A stretch of DNA of 64,000 nt. Source: Urechis unicinctus. Taxonomy: Eukaryota > Annelida > Polychaeta > Xenopneusta > Urechidae. Below the pieces are notes generated by a model. It did not search any database. It saw only the letters and a program-made list of their open reading frames with translations, and was not told the DNA's origin. Position 1 is the stretch's first letter, and every line of letters starts with the position of its first letter. Positions 1 to 18,489 of the stretch are shown here, one piece after another. The stretch covers positions 9,916,888-9,980,887 of the forward strand of contig CM067354.1 in NCBI GenBank assembly GCA_034190875.2. Reading direction: 5' to 3'. The translations under genes and the position numbers were made by a program.

Positions 1-699
1 TGGCAAGGATGGTGATTTGATGTCCGGCCATAGAGAAAGGTAATCCCTACATTCCCTGTTATTCTATGGGCGCTACTGTTCAATTCATAGTTGGTGATAT
101 CAATGAACGTCTGACACAGAGACAGAAAATAATTATTCAAGACTCTTCTTAATTTGTAATTGAACGATATATCTAGGGAATAGGGAAGATCAATCAATTA
201 TCCAATAGAATAAGCTTAGAAAGCTGTTATTGTCGAGAACAAGCTGATACACCCAACTAGGATATGATCTCTGTTTGTCCAGTTTCTCTTCAACGGAGTA
301 TTCGCGGGACTCTTTGGCGGTCGTTAACTTGTTTGAGGAATCACCAAGTATACCTGATAGTCCCGTGCCAGGAGGGATTAATCTGGGCCGTTACTACTTC
401 GTGAGAGACTGATGAAGTGGCTGCATGATGAATTCGCATCAGGTAAAATATTATAATATTCGGGTTGTAAAAGAAAGGATAATACCTGTACTATGTAGGG
501 GTAGTCTACTCTCACTCGAGGTGAACGCCGTACACGGCCTGGGTTTGCCAAGCAGCTATCATTGAAATAAAAACAACAACAACAACAGTCGAGGTGCATG
601 CCGTCTAAGACGTCTCCCAGAACAACGTCAGTTGAGAATCAGCCAGTTACAGCGTTTGAAGTTAAGTGGGAAAATGATTGCTGTATCACAGCTTTTTAG
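1..699. other. Noncoding contig end, nothing recognised
   Basis: Mixed AT-rich sequence with many stops in all frames. There is a short (AAC)n run near 573-587. This would be the expected position for the left part of the transposon copy that resumes at 800, but I find no similarity by eye to the corresponding left part of the second copy (about 7360-8158). So either this contig is not the natural neighbour, or the copy is truncated or interrupted here. Confidence 0.6.
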
Positions 700-799
700 N
701 NNNNNNNNNNNNNNNNNNNNNNNNNNNNNNNNNNNNNNNNNNNNNNNNNNNNNNNNNNNNNNNNNNNNNNNNNNNNNNNNNNNNNNNNNNNNNNNNNNN
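700..799. other. Assembly gap of 100 N
   Basis: Exactly 100 N. A round-number gap usually marks a scaffold join of unknown true length. It cuts into the left side of the first transposon copy. Confidence 0.98.
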
Positions 800-820
800 C
801 AACAAATCGGGATGTTGTAG

Positions 821-1072
821 AATGTGCGCCCTGCTCATAAAAGTCACTCGTCCGGTAGGACAAGTTCTTCGGAAATTGTAGAACTGACCAATGAGAGACA
901 ACGACTCAAAAGTACCCGAGAGTGACGAGAGACACGGCTTGTGATTGGAGCATCCCAAATCTGGGATGCTTGTCCAGTTCAAGACGCTATCCTTCCCTAG
1001 ACTGATGGCGAGACTATTGAATATCAGAAACATGTAAACAGCGCCCTCAGCCATCAGGCTAGGGGACCTTGA
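821..1072 (+). pseudogene. Broken coding remnant A (copy 1), unrecognised protein
   Basis: On the plus strand, the frame from 821 reads through a protein-like stretch containing SSEIVELTNERQRLKSTRE (863-922). It meets TGA at 923 and continues in the same frame through segments such as TDGETIEYQ. A TAG interrupts it at 998-1000 and it ends in a TGA at 1070-1072. Codon-like structure is kept between the two copies (see 8180-8431), which argues for former coding sequence rather than chance. I do not recognise the family. The minus-strand open frame over the same bases is a shadow. The stops make it inactive. Confidence 0.45.
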
Positions 1073-1135
1073 CTAGAGGGTGTATTTAATGTTATATATT
1101 TGACTAGACAGTGTCTGAATTACTTTTTTTTCCAG

Positions 1136-1473
1136 AATCAAACAGCTATTGGCCATGCCATTTTCCAAACGGTGTGCTTCTGAAAGCCTTCATTCACATT
1201 GGGGAAGTCTAGAAACTGGAAACCGGAAATAAACAGTTCCCAGAAAAACTGTTGGATTTGGTTGGGGGCAAAAAATCTGTCCATTACACAAAAACTGCTC
1301 TTAAGTTCTGTCAATCATGCATTGACAAAATGAATAAAATCTATCCAGACTTGAACATTCCTTCAGTCGTTAGTGATGAATCAGTGCAGCCTCCTTCCAA
1401 ACCACTGAAAGTTGATTTCAACTCTCTTAATGAAGAAGCTCTGCCTGTGATGGGTGAACCTGGCTTCGTCTGA
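1136..1473 (+). pseudogene. Broken coding remnant B (copy 1), probable terminal exon
   Basis: A T-rich tract followed by CCAG at 1132-1135 looks like a splice acceptor just upstream. After a TAG at 1210-1212, an open stretch encodes about 80 residues ending EEALPVMGEPGFV at a TGA (1471-1473). It includes KSVHYTKTALKFC and DKMNKIYPDLNIPS. Two cysteines (FCQSC) are spaced CxxC. An AATAAA-like AACAATAAACC follows the stop within 15 bp, so this may be the 3' end of a gene once carried by the element. There is no ATG at the 5' end and I do not recognise the family. Confidence 0.45.
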
Positions 1474-2786
1474 ACAATAAACCCATCTTTTATTGTTCTC
1501 GCCTTTATACTCAGCCCGACTATTGCCCTCACACCGGTGAACAAGTTCATAAGACTGTGTGCATATTATCCTCTTCCTCTCATTTCTGATAAGGATAAGG
1601 TGACCAGCGCTTTTGTGTCTTTCGTAATTAGATTTCAACGACATCACATCGATTTGCTGTTCCGAACCCTTCCCACCCTTCCGTTTTCAATGCCATCCCG
1701 ACTTTTGTACATGCTTTCCTCTAGTTTTGTCATTCAACACTCGCTGTTGTAATATGTATGTCCGTACATGTTTAGGCATATCAATTAATTCTATCTGTGT
1801 CATGATCAATTAAAATAGCTGTAACCTCTCTTATATATATCATAGTTATGTATCTCACTTATTGTATCAACATCATACATATACCTTTAGCTGTCAAACA
1901 GTCATAACTTTACTTTGCTTGTTATCATTATCTGCCTCATTGTAATATTGGTAATTGATTTGTAGTGAACCTGCATTCGGGGATTACTCGGTATCCTATT
2001 ATGTCATACCGAATACTTTACATATGTGATTTTGAACACAATTTGCTACTTAACCCAAACATTGCTGTTCCTCGACTTCTTAACAAAATATGGATCTGCA
2101 TGGTATATTGTTAAAGGCATTTGATTTGGCCGATACCACCTAAATTATTAGCAGCATGTAGGATAAACACCATCATGAAGTTTACATATTAGGAATATTC
2201 CGACGACCACTGTCCACATTGCTATGGAAGTAATTGTAATAAAGCATAGTAAATTTCAATACAACCTGATCGGTGACCCCGTGATTTTGTAAACAATCCA
2301 TTACATATCTGTTAAACCTTAAGTATGCTAAAGTGATAATGTTCGTTACATATGTAATGATGCTAGTTTCTATCTGTAAAGCCTTAAATAATAACCTAAC
2401 ATCCAATTAAAACAAGAACAAAAGTTTTCAAAAACTCGAACAGGCCAACAAAAGTATGAAAACTTACTGTTGTGTTGTTTTGGGGGGCATTCTGTTCAAT
2501 ATCAAACACTTGGCTGCTTTGTTATTCTATTTGAGAAGAACATTCATTTTTAAACACAACTGAACACGTATATGAACACTCTCAATCAGACCCATGTGGA
2601 CAACAAGCGAAATTTGAAACGATCATGGTACGGCGTACTTCGATTGTAGTACAAAAATATCAGGTGTGCAAATGGATTGACATAGGGTGTGATGTTATCA
2701 TCCACAAGTCACAAATATGGCATACAATTTTCTCTAAACTATATTTAATATAATCTACTTCCTTCTACGGTCGTCTTTGACCTGAT

Positions 2787-5700
2787 TATATCATTGCTCT
2801 AAGCAGACGGGCACAGATTTTTATGGTATTTAGATGTGCAAACCAAAGGCGGCTAAAGTTATTATTTTCGAGCAGCGCATGAGTGCTTGGTTCGTTTGGA
2901 CCTGAAATAACAGTTGTCAACACCTTGGAATCGATTTACCTTCAATGTAGACTTATCATGAATAATAACACAATTCTAGCGATCTCGATTCTATTAAAAA
3001 ACAACAAGAATGGTTCGCGTTAACATACTAATCAGAAAAGAGGGCATAATGCTCTGGATTGTAGATTTGCGATTGTAAAGAAGATCTAGTTATGATCAAT
3101 GCAATTAATCACGGGCGGCAAGCACCGATATAATCTATAGAGGAATGAGTGAGCTGCTGGATATATATATTTTCCTGAGGGCAAACGTCCCTGATTGAAC
3201 TTTGGATGCGAGTTCTCAGGGGATTGTCTATCAGGCATGTATGTCTTAACGCACATTGTCACATCGACATGGGATTGGCAGACTGACCATTTCCGAACTT
3301 GTACATTTAAATGAACCGTGAGACATCTGAGGCAAGAGCAATTGCAAAGATGATTGTATATTGATACACCTCGAGTCGTCTCCTTAGCCGGCCGCATCTT
3401 ATGAGGATCAATGTTGCAATTCGTTTATGACAAACACAATTAGATTGGGAATTTATACATTGAATATAGCGGTCTGTAACATGGTTGTAAAATCGGAGTG
3501 ACCGAGTGTTATAGATAGGTAAGTGATTAATATTGGTTGTGGCGATGGTGAAACAAGGATGCATTCGGGCTACAATGTGCTAAGGCGCTATTTCACTATA
3601 AGTTGATCGCTAATACATGACCATATAATCATTCTACTCCTAAGCAACAGCATAGAAAAAAGCATCACATTGAGATTTATCCAAAATTATTGCACACCAG
3701 CTCGAGATAGGTTGCAAAGACTTCTAAGCTATAAGAAACTATTCGGAAAATGTGAAGGTAGAATATGGAGAGCATTGAAAGAATGTATGTTCGACATTAC
3801 TCTATATGCTTCATTTGTGCCGTTAAAATAACAGATGCATCATAGTTGGATTAATATCAAATGGACAGCAAGCAACCATTGTTCCTGGTCAACAAATGTC
3901 AGTAAGGAATAATTATGATAAAATCATTGATGGCTACACCTTCATTCCTGGCTTCGGTATCGGCCTTAATCTGATTTTCATTGGCACCGTCAGGATCACA
4001 AAAAGGTTGTAGATGCAATATATTCCAACAATTCATAGCAGCTAATAGCAAACTGATCACCCGATAATGTACACGCTTAAAGAGTTTTACTCTTCTGTTG
4101 CTACAAATGTTTTTACTACTGTACACAAGCTATCATAATCTGCTATATCATGACTGACAATTTGCCGACCGATGTAATGTACCACTATAAACATTTAAGG
4201 CTCATGACATCAGCAATAGCAAATTTCATTGACAGATATATGGTTTTACATTATGATAGCATTAACAGCGTTAATGACTTGATATATTTGATTGCAATCA
4301 TCCGATAAGCATAGCAACGCACATAATGTACGATCTAAAACGTGTTAAATAGGTGTTTCTGTTTATGAGGCTATGGTGAGGGCTTGGTCGGGCTACGCGA
4401 CAATGTAGCCATCAGGGGTATCTTATTTAAGAGGCTGCCCTAACACATGCCGCTAGCAATGGTTGTTGTAGTCTTGTGGAACAAAACCCACCGCTTGGGG
4501 TCATACACTACCGTTATTGGAAAGGTATGGGCTATTTTGATCAGATGACGCAAAGCAAAGCCATGAGGCATGCTATTTTTGTTTTATTTCAAGTGTTTCA
4601 GAAACATTTTGCCATTGTCAATGTCATGTTTTGAGGCCGTATTTTGTCCGCTGGGCTGTTTTCTAAGTACCGTGAGTGCCTTTAAAGCGCCTTTAACTTA
4701 TGCACTCTATATCACCTTCTGTTGCAATTATTGCTTTATTAATGTAAGAGCGCTTCACCACATTGGCTATGGAATCTTCTGTCACTCTAGTATTGGCTAT
4801 CAAACCTCATTTCTTGGTATGCATATGTGATTATAGCAAACACTGATTAGCCTTCCAGCAGAGACGGGAAAATAAGCATTTATTCAACATTAAATAAGCA
4901 ATGAATATTGATGGGAAGGATCTAATACTCTGTGGTTTGAATAATTGCTGCAATACCATGCCATTGTGAAATAGAGAATCAGGTCTCTGCTGTATGCTGC
5001 ACACGAACTTTATAACCCCAAGCATTTGCAATACATTTTTAGTGCTCAAATATATTAATACGATATACATTTATCGGGTCAATAATACTACAAAATCCGA
5101 CTTGGCGGCGACAATGTGGGAATATTTAGACTCAGTTCAAAAACGTATTCGTGTCATTGAATGATTTAAAAAAAAGGATTTGTGCTAATGGCATCTCTGC
5201 AAAAGGGTTTGGCGCCTATTTGTAAGTGCTGCTGCAATAAAGCACATTTTGTGCAGAACTTTTTAAAGCCAACTCTTGCTGCAAAATAAAGCCGCATGTC
5301 AATGTCATTATGCTCTGATAGCAAATGCAATCTTCTTTTGCTGAAATGCACTTTCTGAGTTATTATGAATGCCTGGGTAACTATCAAAAGAGTGACGCCA
5401 ATCTCAACTTCAGAAAAGCTTTCCGCTCTGAAGGGACTATCTTTGAGTTAATTCACAAGCTAATTGAAACTTTTTCGGTCATATATTATGAACACCAACC
5501 GAATCTTTCTGATATATCAATATTGGATGGAAGTATCTGTCAACCACAGGCGATAGAGCTAATGGCATCTAGTGCGTTTCACTGCATACCCAAACACGGC
5601 AGTTGCTGCTAGTTCTATATTACATATCGCTGGCATTGGACTGGCGTATTCTCTTCCAAAGCAACTTGATCAAAACACTTATCGGTTTACGGTTTGGTTT

Positions 5701-7197
5701 TGTTCGATGTGCATTTATCATTTGAATAAATCATGCTGAATACTATTTCAAGCAGTACTCGCCTACTGCGAAGACGTTTGCGCATATCAACTGCAATTTA
5801 GCTTTGCTGTCAGAGTTCATTCAAGCGCATGTAATATTAATATCGAAGGCGCGATTTGGGCAGCGTATATCAATATGCAAAATGAGTAAAACAGGAAAGC
5901 TGCCCGAGGCATATCTCCCTCATAATACAAACAGCTTAATTAATGTAGTGATGGCCTTAATCCATTTATATTGAAAGAAGAATATAACAGCATCTGTATT
6001 CAGAGACGTTTGTTTATAGCACATAGTGTCCTTATTGCTATTAAACCAAGTTCCAGTTCCGAATAAACTAAATTAAATACAACTGCAAAGGAGACACGAT
6101 AAAAAATGATAAATAACTGAATCAAACAACTAAAAAATAACCATAAGAACAATAATTGATAGATAAGATCGATGCAACCAAATATATCTCGTTTGTCCGT
6201 TGGCGAATGTAAAATGGGATGCAGTCACAGAAAAACAATTTGTTAATTGTATATTTCTGAGAAAAGTGTTCGTGGTGTTGCGTTGCGCAAATACGCACCA
6301 GCTTATTGATACGATGGTGGTACACCAGATTTTATGCAAACTGTGATAACATCAACAAGTCTCGGTACGGTAATATGTTTGTTCCATGTTACTGTTGTAA
6401 AAATAAATGTTTGGAAAATTCATTGCTTTTGCCTGCAGTAGAGCTGCCATATAGGCATATTTTACATGAAATGAAGTACAGAAATATGACACGGAATAAA
6501 CAATAAAACAATACACTTTGCTGTATTGTTCAACACAACGGAAGGAAAGTCTATAATAAACTTGATAGGCCCAGACATACGTGGCACTCTTGTCTGCTAG
6601 TCCAGCAATGTTCTTTCGTTTAGCCGGAGCATAACATTGATTTGGTTTTCACCAACCGTGTTAATTGAGATAAATTTAATCAATGTGGCAAAGTTAAAAC
6701 CGTGATAAAACCTACATAAAACGGTTGTAGTCTATCAACAACAAATAGAACGCCTGTTTGATGTAAAGCAGATGCATGTTTAATAGGGCAGTTATTTATT
6801 GATGTTGATAGCAATATAAACGTTTAATTACATTGTCATATCTGCCGTGTTCGTCCAACTGCAATGGTGACCCTGGGGGGTTCTTTAATGACCTGCCTCC
6901 TAATCAGTTGTCTACACCATCTCATCAATCAGTGTTTGGACGTGTTCACTCTTTATTGCATTGGGGGTTTTTCTCGTCATATAAAAGTCGAGCTCGTGAT
7001 AAGGAATGAATATTCAATGCGCCAAAATAAAGTCGGCTTATTCTGGATTGATTTTGGTACAGCAATATCAATGTAGAGCAGAGTTTCTACAGAAAACAAG
7101 TGGTAGCTACAGGGCAAGGGTATCAACATATGATATACGCTCGTCAGTATTAATGACATTGGTTGTAATTTATTGACTAAAAAGACAATTTTCGCTA
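2787..7197. other. Noncoding stretch, old repeat only
   Basis: No open frame here looks coding. All are short, cysteine- and isoleucine-rich chance frames. The segment 3891-4410 appears to share diverged similarity with 14996-15560 (listed separately). There is no RNA gene, transposon end or tandem array that I can defend. Confidence 0.6.
3891..4410. repeat. Diverged dispersed repeat, copy A
   Basis: Shares a collinear series of short matches with 14996-15560, offset about 11.1 kb. Examples are GGAATAA-TAT-ATAAAAT, TTCA-TCCTGGC, GCTACAAA, CATG-C-GACA followed by an ACCGAT motif, AGGCT-ATG--ATCAGCAAT, GCA-TCATCCG, and AATGTAGC. Identity by eye is only about 60-65%, so an ancient repeat is likely but not proven. 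Confidence 0.3.
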
Positions 7198-7199
7198 TA
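7198..7199. repeat. Possible TA target-site duplication, left
   Basis: TA stands directly before ATCAGGTC at the left terminus and again after GACCTGAT at 10469-10470. Because the flanks read as ATAATCAGG and CCTGATTAT, the exact boundary could shift by a base or two. Confidence 0.4.
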
Positions 7200-7273
7200 A
7201 TCAGGTCGCGAATTGACCGCAGAAGGAAGTACTTACCTCAAACAAAGTACGTACTTCGTTCCCAATACGGCCC
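7200..7273 (+). repeat. Left terminal inverted repeat
   Basis: Pairs with 10412-10468. It contains GACCGCAGAAGGAAGTA near the tip, and GTACTTCGTTCCCAATACGG further in, against GTACTTCTTTCCCAGTACGG (reverse complement) on the right. About 17 extra bases sit between these blocks on the left only. A small internal inverted repeat TACCTCAA...TTGAGGTA spans about 7233-7281. Confidence 0.65.
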
Positions 7274-8179
7274 TCCTCGATTGAGGTACACATGACAGTC
7301 GTGCCCCTCTGCTGTTTTGCATTTTATGACATTATTTTCTGCAATGTGATTGGCTTTGAATGATTTAATTATGCAAATATATTATTGCCTACATTTGGAA
7401 CCAAATCTGTTGTTGTGAGCGATATCGGGCGTTTACTAGAAGAGTTTTCACTTCCATTATTCGATAGCGACTGCAAGTTTTTCGACGTTCATGGTTAAAA
7501 TTTTGTACACACATTAACATGGCAGGGGGAAGGTCTTTGTTTTCTCATTTACAAGTATATCATCTTATTATACATTGCATGTTATTCAAATTTCTATGGC
7601 ATATTAATGAGCTATCGCTAATAACATAACACCCCTGTTGAATGATTTTTCTGAAACAATGGCGTATTGATGCGTTCTTAATTAAATCGAAGTATGGTCT
7701 ACTGAATTGGTGCCATAGTCTGATAGTAGATCGTATACAGATAAAAGAATGACACTTATGATTCATACGACCCAACCGCAAGTCAAATGTAGCCTTTCCT
7801 GGTGGTGTTCTTACATAAGATAATTTGTTTTGGAATGTTGAAACCTCGTACTTATGAAGTGAGCCCCACTCTGACGGCAGTATACAAGTCCCAGACTCCA
7901 GAGGTTCCGCTACGCTTCTCGCCCTAGAGTCTACAAAAAAGACAAAATCTTAAACTGGCGCGTCCGAATATTCATGAGAACGCATTGAATGTCTTCTGGA
8001 ATTATGGTGCGTCCCAATAGTTCAAGTTGGCACCACAACAGGCGCTTTAATTGCTTAGCTGCACGATAGTATGTTTACGTAATAGTCAGTTAAAAGAACC
8101 AGTTTTGTGTCTGCTTCTCTCGCCGACTGTGTGATTAACGGTGCCACTCAGTGTGAAACAACAAATCGAGCTGCTGTAG

Positions 8180-8431
8180 AATGTGCGCCCTGCTCATAAA
8201 AGCCACTCGTCCGGTAGGACAAGTTCTTTGGAAATTGTAGAACTGACCAATGAGAGACAATGACTCAAAAGTACCCGAGAGTGACGAGAGACACGGCTTG
8301 TGATTGGAGCATCCCAAATTTTGGATGCTTGTCCAGTTCAAGACGCTATCCTTCCCTAGACTGATGGCGAGACTATTGAATATCAGTAACATGTAAACAG
8401 CGCCCTCAGCCATCAGGCTAGGGGACCTTGA
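8180..8431 (+). pseudogene. Broken coding remnant A (copy 2)
   Basis: Same frame and content as 821-1072. The stretch equivalent to EIVELTNERQ is kept, but the following arginine codon CGA is TGA here. That is a typical CpG-to-TpG decay step absent from copy 1. Later stops are shared with copy 1, so part of the damage predates the copying. The function of the ancestral protein is unknown. Confidence 0.42.
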
Positions 8432-8493
8432 CTAGAGGGTGTATTTAATGTTATGTATTTGACTAGACAGTGTCTGAATTACTTTTTTTTTTC

Positions 8494-8834
8494 ACAATCA
8501 AACAGCTATTGGCCATGCCATTTTCCAAACGGTGTGCTTCTGAAAGCCTTCATTCACATTGGGGATGTTTAGAAACTGGAAACCGGAAATCAACAGTTCC
8601 CAGCAAAACTGTTGGATTTGGTTGGGGGGGGGGGAATCTGTCCATTACACAAAAACTGCTCTTAAGTTCTGTTAATCATGCATTGACAAAATGGATGAAA
8701 TCTATCCAGACTTGAACATTCCTTCAGCCGTTAGTGATGAATCAGTGCAGCCTCCTTCCAAGCCACTGAAAGTTGATTTCAACTCTCTTAATGAAGAAGC
8801 TCTGCCTGTGATGGGTGAACCAGGTCTCGTCTGA
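8494..8834 (+). pseudogene. Broken coding remnant B (copy 2)
   Basis: Equivalent to 1136-1473. The CCAG acceptor seen in copy 1 reads TCACAATC here, so the AG is lost. A run of at least ten G near 8626-8636 replaces GGGGGCAAAAAA of copy 1, and CAA has become TAA at 8673-8675. The remaining C-terminal frame (DESVQPPSKPLK, ending MGEPGLV) runs to TGA at 8832-8834. Copy 2 is therefore more damaged than copy 1. Confidence 0.42.
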
Positions 8835-10134
8835 ACAATAAACCCATCTTTTATTGTTCTTGTCTTTATACTCAACCCGAATATTGCCCTCACACCGCTG
8901 AACAAGCTCATAAGACTTTGTGCATATTATCCTCTTCCTCTCATTTCTGATAAGGATAAGGTGACCAGCGCTTTTTTGTCTTTCGTAATTAGATTTCAAC
9001 GACATCACATCGATTTGCTGTTCAGAACCCTGCCATCCCGACTTTTGTACATGCTTTCCTCTAGTTTTGTCATTCAACACTCGCTGTTGTAATATGTTAT
9101 GTCCGTACATGTTTAGGTATATCAATTAATTCTATCTGTGTCATGACCAATTAATCTAGCTGTAAATTGTCTTATATATATCATAGTTATGTATCTCACT
9201 TATTGTATCAACATCATGCATATACCTTTAGCTGTCAAACAGTCATAACTTTACTATACTTGTTTTCAGTATCTTCCTCATTGTAATATTGGTAATTGAT
9301 TTGTAGTGTACCTGCATTAGGGGATTTCTCGGTATCCTATTATGTCATACCGAATATTTTACATATGTGATTTTGAACACAATTTGCTACATGAGAATTA
9401 TTTCTAAAATAAAATTAACCCAAACATTGCTGTTCCTCGCCTCCTTAGCAAAATATGGATCTGCATGGTATATTGTTAAGGGCATATGATTTGGCCGATA
9501 GAACCTAAATTATTAGCAGCATGTAGGATAAACACCATCATGAATTTTACATATTAGGAATATTCTTACAACCACTGTCCACATTGCTATGGAAGTAATT
9601 GTAATAGAGCATAGTAAATTTCAATACAACCTGATCGGTGACCCCGTGATTTTGTAAACAATCCATTCCATATCTGTAAAACCTTAAGTATGCTAAAGTG
9701 ATAATGTTCATTACATATGTAATGATGCTCGTTTCTATCTGTAAAGCCTTAAATAATAACCTAACATCCAATTAAAACAATAACAAAAGTTTTCAAAAAT
9801 CGAACAGAACAGGCCAACAAAAGTATGAAAACTTACTGTTGTGTTGTTTTGGGGGGCATTCTGTTCAATATCAAACACTTGGCTGCTTTGTTATTCTATT
9901 TGAGAAGAACATTCATTTTTAAACACAACTGAACACGTATATGAACACTCTCAATCAGACACATGTGGACAACAAGCGAAATCTGAAACGATCATGGTAC
10001 GGCGTACTTCGATTAGAGTACAACAATATCAGGTGTACAAATGGATTGACGTAGGGTGTGATGTTATCATCCATAGGTCACAAATATGCCATACAATTTT
10101 CACTGAACTATATTTCATATAATCTAGACAAACT

Positions 10135-10347
10135 ATGCTCCGCACAAAGTTAGTTCTGAATTTTGCCAACAGATACAAAAATGATTTTTGCCTCATCAGT
10201 CTTCGGGGAAGACACGTGATGGACGCTATACTAAAGTTTGAAAATGCGTAGGAAAGCCTTCTTGTACACATGCAACGCAAAGCATGGTCCCAAATCAAGG
10301 CTGTGACTAAGGGGTTTCCACGATTTTACCCAACCAAATCTCAGTAA
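10135..10347 (+). pseudogene. Broken coding remnant C, missing in copy 1
   Basis: From ATG at 10135 the frame reads MLRTKLVLNFANRY and then LRGRHVMDAILKFENA. It meets a single TAG at 10249-10251 and continues in the same frame through MQRKAWSQIKAV and GFPRFYPTK to TAA at 10345-10347. Ignoring one stop, this is about 70 codons with a basic, protein-like composition, ending roughly 65 bp before the right terminal repeat. It falls in the block deleted from copy 1. It might be the C-terminal end of the element's own protein. I do not recognise it. Confidence 0.35.
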
Positions 10348-10411
10348 ATAATGTCACAATTTGCAAAACAGTTGAGAAAATTAATGTTTATGTATGCATA
10401 CTTCAAACCAA

Positions 10412-10468
10412 GTGAGCCGTACTGGGAAAGAAGTACATACTTCCTTCTGCGGTCGTCTTTGACCTGAT
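10412..10468 (-). repeat. Right terminal inverted repeat
   Basis: Reverse complement of the left terminus (7200-7273). The last 33 bases are shared with the right end of copy 1 (to 2786), with one difference (CTGCGG against CTACGG). Confidence 0.65.
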
Positions 10469-10470
10469 TA

Positions 10471-18489
<8,019 letters not shown>

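Larger units (their letters stand above)
800..2786. mobile_element. Partial copy 1 of the 3.3-kb inverted-repeat element
   Basis: From 800 to about 2756 this matches 8159 to about 10126 nearly base for base, well above 90% identity by eye. Differences are small indels: about 20 bp present here near 1673-1692 is missing in copy 2, and about 29 bp near 9390 is missing here. Copy 1 then jumps directly to the right terminus, which matches 10438-10468. About 310 bp of the interior are therefore deleted at a short shared ATCTA/ACTTCC junction. The left part is absent or hidden by the gap at 700-799. It ends GACCTGAT followed by TA, as copy 2 does. It is a non-functional relic. Confidence 0.7.
7200..10468. 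mobile_element. 3.27-kb terminal-inverted-repeat element, copy 2
   Basis: The left end ATCAGGTC...GACCGCAGAAGGAAGTA is the reverse complement of the right end TACTTCCTTCTGCGGTC...GACCTGAT, with one variable block of about 6 bases. After a small insertion on the left, the match continues inward through GTACTTC-TTCCCA-TACGG. TA flanks both sides. A second, partial copy with the same right end lies at 800-2786, which supports a mobile unit. A TA duplication fits Tc1/mariner-like DNA transposons, but no DDE transposase motif is seen. The superfamily is open and the element is probably non-autonomous or decayed. It carries three broken coding remnants. Confidence 0.62.

Noticed and set aside
686-1054. 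122-codon minus-strand frame over the first transposon copy (also 8135-8413)
   Set aside because: Runs partly through gap Ns. It is antisense to the plus-strand coding remnant, whose frame is better supported by protein-like sequence.
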